A stretch of 64,000 nucleotides of DNA from Desulfosarcina ovata subsp. ovata (GCF_009689005.1 NZ_AP021879.1:620001-684000), one strand, 5' to 3'; shown: positions 8,864-18,065, numbered from the stretch's first letter. Notes: a model not told the origin generated them from the sequence alone. Numbers and translations: made by a program.

Positions 8864-11041
8864 TCAGTAACCGCGTGAGAGATAGCGCCGATACTCGGCC
8901 ATCCGGGCGGCCGTTTTTACCGCCCGCTCAGGCGTTTCAAAAAATATTGCCTTCAAATCATGTCCGTCGACCGGGTAGACCGTCGAATCGTTCTCTTCGG
9001 TCAAGATACTGACACCGAAAATCGGTTTCTGGAATTTCTCCATCAAGCGGACAATTTCCCGGATGTATCGTTTCTCAAAATCGCTGGATGTCCTGACGGT
9101 TTCTTCAAGCATTTTCCGAGTATAACTGTCGTCCGCACGGGCCACCGAATCCGCCAGGCGCCGAACAAGGAAACGCCTACCGAAAATGCCCAAGTTGATC
9201 ACCCCGTCGCACCCATCCCACTCCAGCAATGCCTCCAACACGGAAAGGGGAATGTCGAGGTCATTTTCACCGACCAGATCGACGGGATTGGTACGACTCC
9301 AATACGTCGGCAGAATTTTGTCGATCCGGGCAATCAGTGCTGCCGGCAATTCGGGGACCTCCAGATTGAATCGGTTGCACATATCGGAGGTGATGACCCC
9401 CCAGCCGCCGCCAAGGGTCATGATGGCGATGCGGTTGCCCCGGATCAGGGGCAGTGACGCGAAGCCTGCCGAAAGATCCAGCAGTTCCATGGACTGATCC
9501 ACCTTGACAATGCCTGCCTGGCGGCACATGGCATCGAACAGGCGCACGTCAGAGGCCATGGCGCCGGTATGGCTGGCAGCGGCCCGGCGGCCGGCATCGG
9601 TCTGACCGCCCTTGAGCAAAACAATGGGCTTCTTGCGGCTGACCCGGCGGGCACTTTCGAAAAACCGACGACCGTTCTTGACGCTTTCGATGTAAAGCAT
9701 CACTGTCTCGGTCAACGGGTCCACTTCGAATCCTTCCATATAATCTTCGATGGTCAGCATGGCTTCATTGCCGGAACCGGAAAAGGCACGGATGCCGATT
9801 CCCTGTTTTTCGGCAAAGGCCAAAAGCTGGGCCCCCATATTACCGGATTGGGATACAACCGCAGTGGTCCCCGCCATTGAGCAGCCCCCGGTGGCCATAC
9901 AAGAAAAGTGGATATGCGGATTGCCGATCCCCATGGTATTGGGTCCCAGCACAAGGATACCCGCGTCACGGGCAGCGTCGACCAGTTGCCGTTCGAGCCG
10001 TTTGCCCTCGCTCCCGATTTCGCCGAATCCGGAGGTGACCAGCAGCATGTTCCTGACCCCTTTGGCTTCCAGTTGAGGGATCAGATCCATGACCCCGGCC
10101 GCCGGAACGGTTACCACCGCCAGGTCCACAGGACCGGGAATATCGCCCACCTGTTTGAATGCCGGTTTCCCGGCAATCACGCCGCCCTTGGGGTTGACGG
10201 TGTAGATTTCTCCCTGGTAACCGCAACTGATGGTGTTGCAGAGCAGTGTGTGCCCCCATTTGCCCATTTGGGACGAGGCGCCGATGAACGCCACCGATCG
10301 GGGGTGGAAAAAGGCGTGGATGGCCGGTGGGGGCACCGGCGGCGATACGGCGGAGACATTGTCCGGATCCGCCAGGGTGATCAGGGCATCCACGGCCGCG
10401 AGCGTCCCGTCGGCAGCAGCGATAAGCGGGTTGATGTCGATTTCGGCAATTTCGGGAATATCAGTGGCGATGGCCGACAACCCCATCAGCGTGCCCACCA
10501 GCGACTCCCGGTCGACAGCCGCCTCTCCGCGAAAAGCATCCAGCAACCGGCGGGAACGGACCGATTCGATCATATCCAGCGCATCCTCGCGGGTCAGCGG
10601 CGCCAGGCGCAAGACAACGTCGGACAGCGCTTCGGTAAAGATGCCCCCCAGGCCGAAAAGAACGGCCGGACCAAAATGCGGGTCACGGAAAATCCCGGCC
10701 ACAAGTTCCCGCTGGCCAACGACCTGCGGCTGAACGAGAATTTTAATTTCCGGGAGAGTATTGAGAATCTGACCCGCCGCCCGGGATACGGCTGCCGCAT
10801 CGTTCAGGTTCAGATGCACCACGCCGCTTTCGGTTTTGTGGAGCAGGTTCTCGCCGATGCCTTTGATCACCACGGGAAAACCGATTTGCCGGGCCGTGGC
10901 CACCGCCTCGTCGGCGGTGGAGACAATGGTTTCAGTTACGACGGGCACACCATAGCCACCCAAAATGGTTTTCGATTCGGTTTCGGTCAGGGCACGCCTG
11001 CCGGACGCGAGCGCTTTTCTCACCCACTCATGCGTTTCCAC
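8864..11041 (-). CDS. ADP-forming acyl-CoA synthetase (beta-alpha fusion)
   Basis: 725 residues from a GTG at 11041 with AGGAG nine bases upstream; a TTG at 11104 would add 21 residues but lies in a terminator T-run. The N-terminal half is an ATP-grasp (beta) domain (GYGVPVVTE, GFPVVIKG, HKTESGVV). From about residue 245 come the CoA-binding and ligase (alpha) domains: PRSVAFIGASSQMGKWG, VVSQSGNMG, and SHTGAMASD, whose His (about residue 491) fits the phosphorylated His of NDP-forming synthetases. The enzyme interconverts acyl-CoA plus ADP and Pi with acid, CoA and ATP, typically saving energy in anaerobes. Acyl specificity is unknown. Confidence 0.9.
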   Translation of the reverse strand: METHEWVRKALASGRRALTETESKTILGGYGVPVVTETIVSTADEAVATARQIGFPVVIKGIGENLLHKTESGVVHLNLNDAAAVSRAAGQILNTLPEIKILVQPQVVGQRELVAGIFRDPHFGPAVLFGLGGIFTEALSDVVLRLAPLTREDALDMIESVRSRRLLDAFRGEAAVDRESLVGTLMGLSAIATDIPEIAEIDINPLIAAADGTLAAVDALITLADPDNVSAVSPPVPPPAIHAFFHPRSVAFIGASSQMGKWGHTLLCNTISCGYQGEIYTVNPKGGVIAGKPAFKQVGDIPGPVDLAVVTVPAAGVMDLIPQLEAKGVRNMLLVTSGFGEIGSEGKRLERQLVDAARDAGILVLGPNTMGIGNPHIHFSCMATGGCSMAGTTAVVSQSGNMGAQLLAFAEKQGIGIRAFSGSGNEAMLTIEDYMEGFEVDPLTETVMLYIESVKNGRRFFESARRVSRKKPIVLLKGGQTDAGRRAAASHTGAMASDVRLFDAMCRQAGIVKVDQSMELLDLSAGFASLPLIRGNRIAIMTLGGGWGVITSDMCNRFNLEVPELPAALIARIDKILPTYWSRTNPVDLVGENDLDIPLSVLEALLEWDGCDGVINLGIFGRRFLVRRLADSVARADDSYTRKMLEETVRTSSDFEKRYIREIVRLMEKFQKPIFGVSILTEENDSTVYPVDGHDLKAIFFETPERAVKTAARMAEYRRYLSRGY

Positions 11042-11108
11042 GTTTATTTTCTCCTGATGCAATGCCGGGTTGTCGGCCAGGTATCCAAAAAAAGCCGCTT
11101 TCAATTTT

Positions 11109-11137
11109 AAAAAACAGGCCTCTATCTACTTGAGGCC
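11109..11137 (-). terminator. Rho-independent terminator after the msh pilin operon
   Basis: Read on the minus strand, GGCCTC (11137-11132) pairs with GAGGCC (11123-11118) around an 8-base loop, and the stem is followed by TGTTTTTT. It lies 48 bases beyond the stop of the fused pilin gene, so it should end that transcript before the acyl-CoA synthetase gene. Confidence 0.7.
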
Positions 11138-11185
11138 ATGCGTTTGGGTCAAGGGATAATATGGTATTGAAGGCTTGATGGCGCT

Positions 11186-14100
11186 TTAGTATTGCAGCGG
11201 CTGGCTGACCGTTACCGGCAGGTTGACAAAGGACTGGTAACCGAAATCGTCAAAATAGACGTTGAGTGCGCCATCGCCAAAGGCGTGCAGGCCGAAGGTG
11301 GAATCGGTGCCGGTCAGGTCGGTTTCGGCGCTGCGGATGACGACGTTCCAGGTGTCGGTCAAAACGGATGCCGATATGCTGGGGGCGTCGCCGGTGAGTG
11401 CCATAAGGGAAATCGTAGTGATGTCACTGTTGACCGCATCCCAATCGATCAGAGTAAAGTGATCGTCATCGACTTTTATTTCTGTATCTTCATCCGGCGG
11501 CCAGTTCAATGATTCCGGATCGAGCGGGTTGCCCAGCTTGTCCGCATCCAGCTGTGTGGGAGTGTCATCGGCGGTCCCGCAGTCATCCGGCAGGCCGTAG
11601 TAGGCCTTGATGAAATGGGCGGTTTTACCGTCATATCTGGTAACCGTGGCCAGATCGGTCTTGCCGGCCACCGAAAAGGCGCCGGGTTCAAACGTGCCCA
11701 CCACGTTCTCCAGCAGCAGCGTCCCGGTTGTCTCGCCGGTCATCAGCGGATAGCCGTAGACCGTCGCCGATGCACTGGATTCACCGCTGGACTGGTCGAT
11801 GCGGTCGCCCGGCGCTACGATGTCGGTGACGGTGGGGGTGTACTCGAATTTGAGCCATTGGGCGGACTTGAAGCGTACCAGGAGGGTGGCGTTATCAAGG
11901 TTGAAAGAATCGGCGACAACGTCAATTCGGCTGACCGTACAAGGATCGGCTATGTCTGTACCACCGATACGTAAACGGAGGCTGAATTCAGAACCGGTGG
12001 AATAGGCATCGGTAATATCAAGCTCGCCATTTCCCATATTCTCTGCGACAACAAGATTGTTGATTAAAATATCAAGCGATTGGCATGTGCTCTCCCAGAT
12101 CAGTTTTCGGGCAGTGTAGTCGCACGGAATGGCCGGAACCGGGGAAAGATCGACGATTTCAACGGATTCTCTTTCTTCGTCGACAATCGGCCTCCAGTAT
12201 ATTGGCGGGGTAATGGACCCAAGGGTGACCGTGTCCGCGATCTTCTTGTAGGCCAGCCATTGCTTTGATCCAGACTTGGATTGCCAGAGTACCAGAGACA
12301 ATACCTTATCATCTTCTTCAAAGGGTTTCAGCGCAGCGTCGATGCCGTCAGAAGGATCGTTTTTCGGGGTCGTGCGTTGAAACGACAACCCATAGGTATT
12401 GTTGCCATCATCGGTCAGCCGGAAGTTGATCCCGGCGGTGAAATAATCCGGCACCTGCGGATCGAAGCCTACCTTGACCTGGACGTCGAACTGGTCCGCA
12501 TCGAAATTCACCAGGCCGGCATTCAGTGTGATCAGACTTTCATCGGAGCCGCCTGTGTCGGTCAGGCCGGTAACCTTGAGCACATTGTTTTCTTCACTTT
12601 GGGCGATGTCATGGGTCCCCAGCGTGGATGCATTCCACCCGGCCAGGCTGTCGAATCGGTCATGGACCGTCACCCGCTGGGTCCCCTTGGCTTCGGGAAT
12701 CTGGACATGGTAGACGATCTGGCGCGATGCCGCCATTTCACCGCTGCCCACCGAACCGGTGGCCGTAACGCGGATGCATTTTTTCAGGCGCAGGGATTCT
12801 CCGGCATTGACCGTCACATTGGTGAAATCCGTGCCGTCGGTTCGCCGGAGTCCGGTCAGGGTATCGGTTGCGTCATCATAGGTACTGTACGTGTAAGTGA
12901 TGTCATTGATCACCACCGCACCATTTCGCTCGGGAAACATCCCCCCGCTGCCGTCTTCGAGGGTCAGGTCCCCACCTGTGGAAAACGTCTGGCTGCTGGT
13001 TGTACTGGCCTGGGCCACCGGATAGACCGGCGTATCCTTGGCCACCGTTCCCATAAAGGCAGAGTCAAGTGTGAACGTAATTTGGTTGCCGCTGATCGAT
13101 TCCGATGTAAAGGAAATTTCGTTATTGTCGACGCTTAGCGTTCCGTTTTCCGGGATCGAATAGCCATCGGCCAGTTCTCCAAAAAACTTGGTGGTCAGTT
13201 GGCTAATATTGGTCTGGTCCGCATCCGCCAACAGGTAATAGGGGGTGAACTGGACCTCGAATTGCCCCTGGTCGTTGGCCAGTTGATAGCTGGTTCCGTG
13301 AAGGGTGTTTAGCACCGTGAAGCGATCGTTTTCGGTATCTGCCGCCAGATACTGGCTGGCCGCGTATCGCAGACCGGATTCGGCCAGGTAATAGGCCTGC
13401 TCGGATTGGCTGGCGACGGTGCGCTGAAGCTCCGACGAGCTGATCATGGGGATGATGGCCGCCCCCAAGGCAGTGAACAGCAGGAGGGTGATGATCATGC
13501 CCACCAGGGTGCTGCCGCGGTTGAACGGCCCGCCGCTGGCCTTGAGGTGCCGTCGTACGAGCGCTGTGCCGATGATGAAAACGATGCCGGTGAACAGGCC
13601 AATCCAATGTGCCTTCGATCCTTCGGCGATGCGCGTGGAAACGGGCAGGGCAGTGGAGATAAAACAGCTGTATTGTTCGCTGGTGGGCGGCCCACTGGCC
13701 AGGCTGGTCGGGCTGATGCCGCCGTAATTGTCGTTATTTCTGGGGTGAACCAACGTGTTCAGGCCCACGGTGTCACCGGCAACATCCTTACGGTACAAAT
13801 CGATGGAAAACTGAATCGCGGACAGTTCGCGGCGATCATCGCTGATCGTCCAGCCGCTGTCGCCCTTGAAATAGCTGAAGGAGAGGGATGCCACCCGGTC
13901 GCTGAGGATGTCGCCGTTATTCTCAAGATAGGCCTCATCGATATTCTCGGCGGGGTTGTCGTAGATCCGGATGGTTTCATCGATTTCGGCAATCATGCGT
14001 GGCTCGTCATCGGCATCACGGTAGACCAGATAGGTGGGCGCGGAACCGATCTTATCCACAGACCGCAGTTCCAGAAGTTCCCGGTTGATGCGGGCGGCCG

Positions 14101-14275
14101 CCAGTTGAATTTTCTGCGCCAGGGCCGTGTTTTCCCGAACCACGGCATAGCTGTTGAGGGCGGCGACAACCCCCATGGAGGCGATGGACGCGAGGATGGC
14201 AACCACGACCAGTGCCGTGATGACCTCAAGCAGGGTAAAGCCGGCGCCCGGTTTTCCGGTAGGCGGCGTGATCAT
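11186..14275 (-). CDS. Fused MshO-MshP-MshQ-like pilin polyprotein
   Basis: 1029 residues from the ATG at 14275 (a TTG at 14293 adds six). First, residues 12-~200 are a PulJ/MshO-type prepilin with leader ending in GAG before FTLLEVITALV. Second, CFISTA (about 204-209) plus a hydrophobic helix and RRHLKASGG resemble a CFI-box membrane anchor. Third, from about residue 254, NRG then STLVGMIITLLLFTALG is a PilX/MshP-like prepilin start (Gly replaces the usual Glu5). The rest has a LamG/jelly-roll-like stretch (RFDSLAGWN onward), as in MshQ. Gene order mshC-D-O-P-Q is kept, with the last three in one frame. There is no start codon suited to a separate second leader, so the fusion looks genuine. 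Confidence 0.75.
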   Translation of the reverse strand: MITPPTGKPGAGFTLLEVITALVVVAILASIASMGVVAALNSYAVVRENTALAQKIQLAAARINRELLELRSVDKIGSAPTYLVYRDADDEPRMIAEIDETIRIYDNPAENIDEAYLENNGDILSDRVASLSFSYFKGDSGWTISDDRRELSAIQFSIDLYRKDVAGDTVGLNTLVHPRNNDNYGGISPTSLASGPPTSEQYSCFISTALPVSTRIAEGSKAHWIGLFTGIVFIIGTALVRRHLKASGGPFNRGSTLVGMIITLLLFTALGAAIIPMISSSELQRTVASQSEQAYYLAESGLRYAASQYLAADTENDRFTVLNTLHGTSYQLANDQGQFEVQFTPYYLLADADQTNISQLTTKFFGELADGYSIPENGTLSVDNNEISFTSESISGNQITFTLDSAFMGTVAKDTPVYPVAQASTTSSQTFSTGGDLTLEDGSGGMFPERNGAVVINDITYTYSTYDDATDTLTGLRRTDGTDFTNVTVNAGESLRLKKCIRVTATGSVGSGEMAASRQIVYHVQIPEAKGTQRVTVHDRFDSLAGWNASTLGTHDIAQSEENNVLKVTGLTDTGGSDESLITLNAGLVNFDADQFDVQVKVGFDPQVPDYFTAGINFRLTDDGNNTYGLSFQRTTPKNDPSDGIDAALKPFEEDDKVLSLVLWQSKSGSKQWLAYKKIADTVTLGSITPPIYWRPIVDEERESVEIVDLSPVPAIPCDYTARKLIWESTCQSLDILINNLVVAENMGNGELDITDAYSTGSEFSLRLRIGGTDIADPCTVSRIDVVADSFNLDNATLLVRFKSAQWLKFEYTPTVTDIVAPGDRIDQSSGESSASATVYGYPLMTGETTGTLLLENVVGTFEPGAFSVAGKTDLATVTRYDGKTAHFIKAYYGLPDDCGTADDTPTQLDADKLGNPLDPESLNWPPDEDTEIKVDDDHFTLIDWDAVNSDITTISLMALTGDAPSISASVLTDTWNVVIRSAETDLTGTDSTFGLHAFGDGALNVYFDDFGYQSFVNLPVTVSQPLQY

Positions 14276-14309
14276 TTGGATATCCGGTTTCAATGGAAAT
14301 GACCGATCC

Positions 14310-14723
14310 TCAACGGGTGAACAGCTCGACCAGGCTGTGGTCCCCCAGGCTGATGGCCACTTTTAAAACCCGGCATTCCGACGGACTGGACGTGCAGGCC
14401 ACTTCACTCTGGCTCGTATCAAACTCAATGTATTCACTCTGGCTGACCGTGTAGCTTCCGTAATAGCCGCTCTCCACACGGGATTTGAACGTGGCCAGGG
14501 GGGTGCTGTCCACAAGCAACAGCCGTTTGTAGTCCGCATTCATGTTTTCAAAAATGCCCTGCAGGGTCATGCCTTCCTGCATGGAGAGCGTGGGAGCCAC
14601 ACTCCTTGAGATGCTGGTTCCCATGAACTGCACCAGGATAACCGAAAGAATCGCGGCAACCGTCAAGGTGACGATAATTTCGATCAGGGTAAAGCCGGAA
14701 TGGGTCACCCGCTTTTTTTTCAT
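14310..14723 (-). CDS. mshD: MshD-like minor prepilin
   Basis: 137 residues. The short basic leader MKKKRVTHSG is followed by FTLIEIIVTLTVAAILSVIL, a class III/type IV prepilin signal with Glu5, cut by the prepilin peptidase after Gly10. The globular part is short and has two Cys (VACTSSPSECRV) that may form a disulfide. It overlaps the upstream mshC-like gene by 4 bases, and the fused pilin follows it. The assignment to MshD rests on position as well as the signal, because minor pilins share little else. Confidence 0.65.
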   Translation of the reverse strand: MKKKRVTHSGFTLIEIIVTLTVAAILSVILVQFMGTSISRSVAPTLSMQEGMTLQGIFENMNADYKRLLLVDSTPLATFKSRVESGYYGSYTVSQSEYIEFDTSQSEVACTSSPSECRVLKVAISLGDHSLVELFTR

Positions 14724-15202
14724 GGGACGAATCCCGTGTTGCCGGTAATGGTAATTATCGTTGATGTGCCCCCATCCGAGGTTAACGTCAATTGCAGATC
14801 ATTTTGCAGGACATTGTTAATAGTTACGTACGGGCGGCCCTTGTCGTCAAATGACAAGGTGGTCGGTGTCAGGGTGAGCCCGTATTGGCCGATGTCGACC
14901 GTATCTGATTCTTCGCCAGGTAGTTTGTGTTTTTTGGCGGTGGGGTCGTCGCCTGAAAACAGCCAGTACTGTTTCCCCGAATCGTCGCAACGGATGCCCC
15001 AGCGGATATCGGTATCCATGGACCGGGCCTGCGCATAACGGATGTGGGATTTGATCACCTCGGTCTGGGAATAGAGGTTTGCCTCTCCCATGCGGCTGCG
15101 CCCGATAAGGAGAACACTGATAATCCCGATGATAATCAGCACCACCATGACTTCCAGCGCAGAAACCCCCGCATGGTTGCGTAATTGCCGAAATCGATGC
15201 AT
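14720..15202 (-). CDS. mshC: MshC-like minor prepilin (GspH/FimT type)
   Basis: 160 residues. Leader MHRFRQLRNHAG precedes VSALEVMVVLIIIGIISVLL; Glu5 is present, position 1 is Val rather than Phe. The following SHIRYAQARSMDTDIRWGI segment is characteristic of GspH/FimT-like pseudopilins. It is the first gene of the minus-strand minor-pilin operon mshC-mshD-mshOPQ. The 88-base gap to the divergent glycosyltransferase gene must contain both promoters; I find no convincing sigma-54 site there. Confidence 0.65.
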   Translation of the reverse strand: MHRFRQLRNHAGVSALEVMVVLIIIGIISVLLIGRSRMGEANLYSQTEVIKSHIRYAQARSMDTDIRWGIRCDDSGKQYWLFSGDDPTAKKHKLPGEESDTVDIGQYGLTLTPTTLSFDDKGRPYVTINNVLQNDLQLTLTSDGGTSTIITITGNTGFVP

Positions 15203-15290
15203 AGTCCCTGATTATCAGATGTTAAGACCGAATTAAACAGCAAATCAACCGTGCTTGAATCCCTGATTTTCTCCTCAAACTGGAAATGCA

Positions 15291-17417
15291 ATGCAACAAC
15301 CATTATCCGATAGCGATAGCCTATTGAATCTGAACCTTGATCGAACCACGGGACAAACGGCCCTGGCGCTGCTGCTCCTTTTTATCGGACTGATTGTTGT
15401 CTACGCGGCCAGTTTTTCAGGGGCCTGGATCTATGACGATGAGGCCAATATCCTGAGCAACAAAAACATCCATATAGGCCGCCTCACGTTCAAAGATCTG
15501 AGCCGGTCAATCCATCTGCAGCCGCAGGATCCCGGTAGCGCCGAACGCATCAAAAGGCCACTGGCCTATATGAGTTTCGCGATCAACTGGTATTTCGGGA
15601 AAAACCGGGTGTTCGGCTACCATCTGGTCAATTTCTGCATCCATTTTATCTCCGCGGCATTTCTTTATCTGTTTATCACCCGTGCCCTATTAATCACCAA
15701 ACCCGCTGCACGCTATCGCAGCATGGCGCATCCCATAGCCCTTTTATCCGCTTTTATTTGGGCGATCCATCCGATTCAGGTGAGCGCGGTGACGTACATC
15801 GTGCAGCGCATGGCGTCCATGGCGGGGATGTTCACGATTATGAGCATGTATGCCTATTTGAGATTTCGAATGTCCCCGACACTCAAAGGCAAAGCGTTCG
15901 GCCTGGCCGCTTGCGCAATATGCGGCCTTTGCGCATTGGGAACCAAAGAGAATAGCGCCATGCTGCCCCTCTCGCTGTTTTTTCTTGAGGTCCTGCTGAT
16001 TCAGGGACCACAATCAATGAATCTGAAAAAAACGGCTTGCCGGGTATTGCCGGCGCTGGCTGCCGTCGTTTTGATCGGGCTGTTTTATGTCAATCCGCTT
16101 GACCTTATCGGGGGATACGCCAATCGTCCCTTTACCCCCATGGAACGGATCCTGACCGAACCCCGGGTGGTGCTCTATTATCTCAAGGTATTGTTCTATC
16201 CACTGCTTTCCGAAATGACCCTGGTGCATGATATCGAGGTGTCCACTTCGCTATGGTCTCCCTGGTCCACGCTGCCGTCAATCCTTACCATCGGTGCGCT
16301 TTTTTTCGGTGCCTTGTTCTGGCTTTCCAAAAAACAACCCCTTGTCGCTTTTGCCGTGGTTTTCTTTTTCATCAACCATCTGATTGAAGGCTCCTTCATC
16401 AGTCTGGAACTGATTTATGAGCACCGCAACTATATCCCGTCCATGTTTATTTTTGTCATTCCGGCTTTGCTGCTGATCAACGTTTTGGCTTACTTTTCCT
16501 ACAGCCGAAAATTCCAACTGTTTGTAGTAATCAGCGGGGCGATCGTACTGGCAACCATTGGCCACTCCAGCTTCGCGTACAGCCATTTGTTCCGCAATGG
16601 ATTGATTTTCTGGAAGGACAACGCTGAAAAGTCTCCCCGCCTGAGCATCGTGCAGAATAATTACGGCATTGAACTGTTGCAGCACGGTTTCAACCATAAG
16701 GCGCTGGCGTATCTTCAACGGGCAGAACAGCTGAACCGCTATTTCAATCTGTCCCAACAGGGCGTAACCTATCACAATCTTGGCATCTACCATGAGACGG
16801 TCGAGCACGATTTTGCACTGGCGTTAACCTATTTTGAGAAAGCGATGTCCATTACGGCACATTCCAAAAAGATGGGATTTGCCCTGTGCATGAGTTACTT
16901 GCTTAATGGAAACGTTGAAAAGGCTCGATCCACGCTTGATGACCTCCTAAAAAAATGGCCCGATGAGCCGGATTTCCTTTTATTAATGGGAAATATTCGA
17001 TTGATGGCGGGCGATCCCGACAAGGCACTGGTATATGCCCGGTTTGCTCGCAGGGCCAAGCCGGATGCCGTTGAGGCCCTGGCGGTTTACGGTGAAGCGT
17101 ACCGATTAAAGGGGGCGTTTGGAAAAGCGAGGTTTTTTTGGCAGGCATATCATCGGGAATGCCCCAATAGCTTCAGTGCAGCTCTTGCTTTATTGGATAT
17201 TTTTTATCAGGCCGGGGATAACAGTGCCCTTTGTCGTCTTATTGCAGATTTGGCAATAAAAAAGGGTTCCCAATCTTGGGATAGTTTGCTTCGAAGTTAC
17301 CATTCTCCATTCATGTTTGCCGATGCACTGTTTTACGCCGTGAATCGAGAGCAGATCCTATCCATCATCTCCAACTCCTTACGGAAAGAATTGGAGACAA
17401 TTGACCAACATCCCTGA
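15291..17417 (+). CDS. GT-C type membrane glycosyltransferase with TPR domain (TMTC-like)
   Basis: 708 residues. The first ~430 form about eleven transmembrane helices. The first periplasmic loop has WIYDDEANI (Asp49-Asp50-Glu51), the acidic motif expected for a GT-C enzyme using a polyprenyl-linked sugar, and RPLAYMSFAINW follows, as in TMTC-type O-mannosyltransferases. The C-terminal ~250 residues are TPR-like (YHNLGIYHETVEHDFALALTYFEKAM; LLMGNIRLMAGDPDKALVYA). It is the only plus-strand gene inside the pilus locus, between mshC and mshA, which suggests it glycosylates a pilin after export. The acceptor and sugar are unknown. Confidence 0.65.
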   Translation: MQQPLSDSDSLLNLNLDRTTGQTALALLLLFIGLIVVYAASFSGAWIYDDEANILSNKNIHIGRLTFKDLSRSIHLQPQDPGSAERIKRPLAYMSFAINWYFGKNRVFGYHLVNFCIHFISAAFLYLFITRALLITKPAARYRSMAHPIALLSAFIWAIHPIQVSAVTYIVQRMASMAGMFTIMSMYAYLRFRMSPTLKGKAFGLAACAICGLCALGTKENSAMLPLSLFFLEVLLIQGPQSMNLKKTACRVLPALAAVVLIGLFYVNPLDLIGGYANRPFTPMERILTEPRVVLYYLKVLFYPLLSEMTLVHDIEVSTSLWSPWSTLPSILTIGALFFGALFWLSKKQPLVAFAVVFFFINHLIEGSFISLELIYEHRNYIPSMFIFVIPALLLINVLAYFSYSRKFQLFVVISGAIVLATIGHSSFAYSHLFRNGLIFWKDNAEKSPRLSIVQNNYGIELLQHGFNHKALAYLQRAEQLNRYFNLSQQGVTYHNLGIYHETVEHDFALALTYFEKAMSITAHSKKMGFALCMSYLLNGNVEKARSTLDDLLKKWPDEPDFLLLMGNIRLMAGDPDKALVYARFARRAKPDAVEALAVYGEAYRLKGAFGKARFFWQAYHRECPNSFSAALALLDIFYQAGDNSALCRLIADLAIKKGSQSWDSLLRSYHSPFMFADALFYAVNREQILSIISNSLRKELETIDQHP

Positions 17418-17436
17418 TGAAAAAGGCTAGCTTTGG

Positions 17437-17835
17437 TTAAGGTGACCCAGGCCGGGGGATTAGTCTGCCTTTAGTTTGGCCAGGCATTAGGGTGTTGCTG
17501 TTGCCAGTAACCATCAGGTAGATGTTCGTATTGCCGAACAACGTCGTATTCAAGGTAAAATCTCCCAAGTTAGTACCCAGCGTTATGTTATCATAGACAA
17601 TTTGTCCGGGGGTATCTCCGAGAAGCAGTTGTTTCGCAAAATGTTGATTAACCCGGCCGACACCCTCGGCGAGAGCCGCGTCAAGCGCCTTGAGCCTCGC
17701 CTCCGATTGCAGATCAAAGTATTTCGGAATGGCAACGGCCGCCAGAATACCCAGAATGACCAGAACGGCAATGATCTCGACCAGGGTAAAACCCTTCTGG
17801 TTTTTAAGATGCGCTTCGACTTTTCGCTTATTCAT
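17437..17835 (-). CDS. mshA: Major type IV pilin, MshA-like
   Basis: 132 residues from the ATG at 17835 (GAGG seven bases upstream; the adjacent ATG at 17838 is an alternative). Leader MNKRKVEAHLKNQKG is cut before FTLVEIIAVLVILGILAAVA, with Glu5; then IPKYFDLQSEARLKALDAAL, the N-terminal helix typical of MshA-type pilins. No Cys pair is present in the short C-terminal part. A -24/-12 promoter lies 57-73 bases upstream and the sigma-54 activator gene is immediately upstream on the same strand. Its position after mshG and the activator, and its abundance-type promoter, make it the main subunit. Confidence 0.85.
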   Translation of the reverse strand: MNKRKVEAHLKNQKGFTLVEIIAVLVILGILAAVAIPKYFDLQSEARLKALDAALAEGVGRVNQHFAKQLLLGDTPGQIVYDNITLGTNLGDFTLNTTLFGNTNIYLMVTGNSNTLMPGQTKGRLIPRPGSP

Positions 17836-17891
17836 CATGTCGCCTCTGCTGCTTGTTTGGGGTAGCCACATTATTTAAAATAAAAAGTGGA

Positions 17892-17908
17892 AAGCAATAA
17901 TAATACCA
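17892..17908 (-). promoter_or_regulatory. Sigma-54 (-24/-12) promoter of mshA
   Basis: On the minus strand the sequence is TGGTATTATTATTGCTT. GG and GC are exactly 12 bases apart, and TTGC matches the -12 element; the -24 box is TGGTAT against TGGCAC. Transcription would start near 17882, leaving a ~44-base leader. The neighbouring activator gene (18081-19436) carries GAFTGA, the sigma-54 contact motif. Confidence 0.7.
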
Positions 17909-18025
17909 AGAAAATATTTCTCATTTGTAAAAACAATAAGACCCGCAGATGATAGGCAAAAGCGGTATTCTCGATTTTATTCCATCAACGTAACCCAAGT
18001 AGTATATTTTCTTGGAAAAAGCAAC

Positions 18026-18065
18026 TCCTTCAAATTATGTTGGTATTTCCTTCAAATTTTGTAGG
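18026..18065. promoter_or_regulatory. Paired direct repeats, candidate activator-binding sites
   Basis: TCCTTCAAATTATGTTGG (18026-18043) recurs as TCCTTCAAATTTTGTAGG (18048-18065), 16 of 18 identical, offset by 22 bases, about two helical turns. They sit 118-157 bases upstream of the mshA -24/-12 promoter, the distance expected of enhancer sites for a sigma-54 activator, and just beyond that activator's stop codon. Confidence 0.55.

Noticed and set aside
11042..11104. Upstream TTG start for the acyl-CoA synthetase
   Set aside because: It falls within the T-run of a terminator and has no ribosome site; the GTG at 11041 has AGGAG at the right distance.
13480..13560. Frameshift or missed stop as the cause of the mshO-P-Q fusion
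   Set aside because: The frame is continuous, no stop codon appears in other frames right at the junction, and there is no start codon for a separate second leader. A sequencing error cannot be fully excluded.
15230..15255. GCAAATCAACCGTGC, read on the minus strand as a -24/-12 promoter for mshC
   Set aside because: The GCACG and TTTGC boxes are two bases too far apart and the GG is AG.
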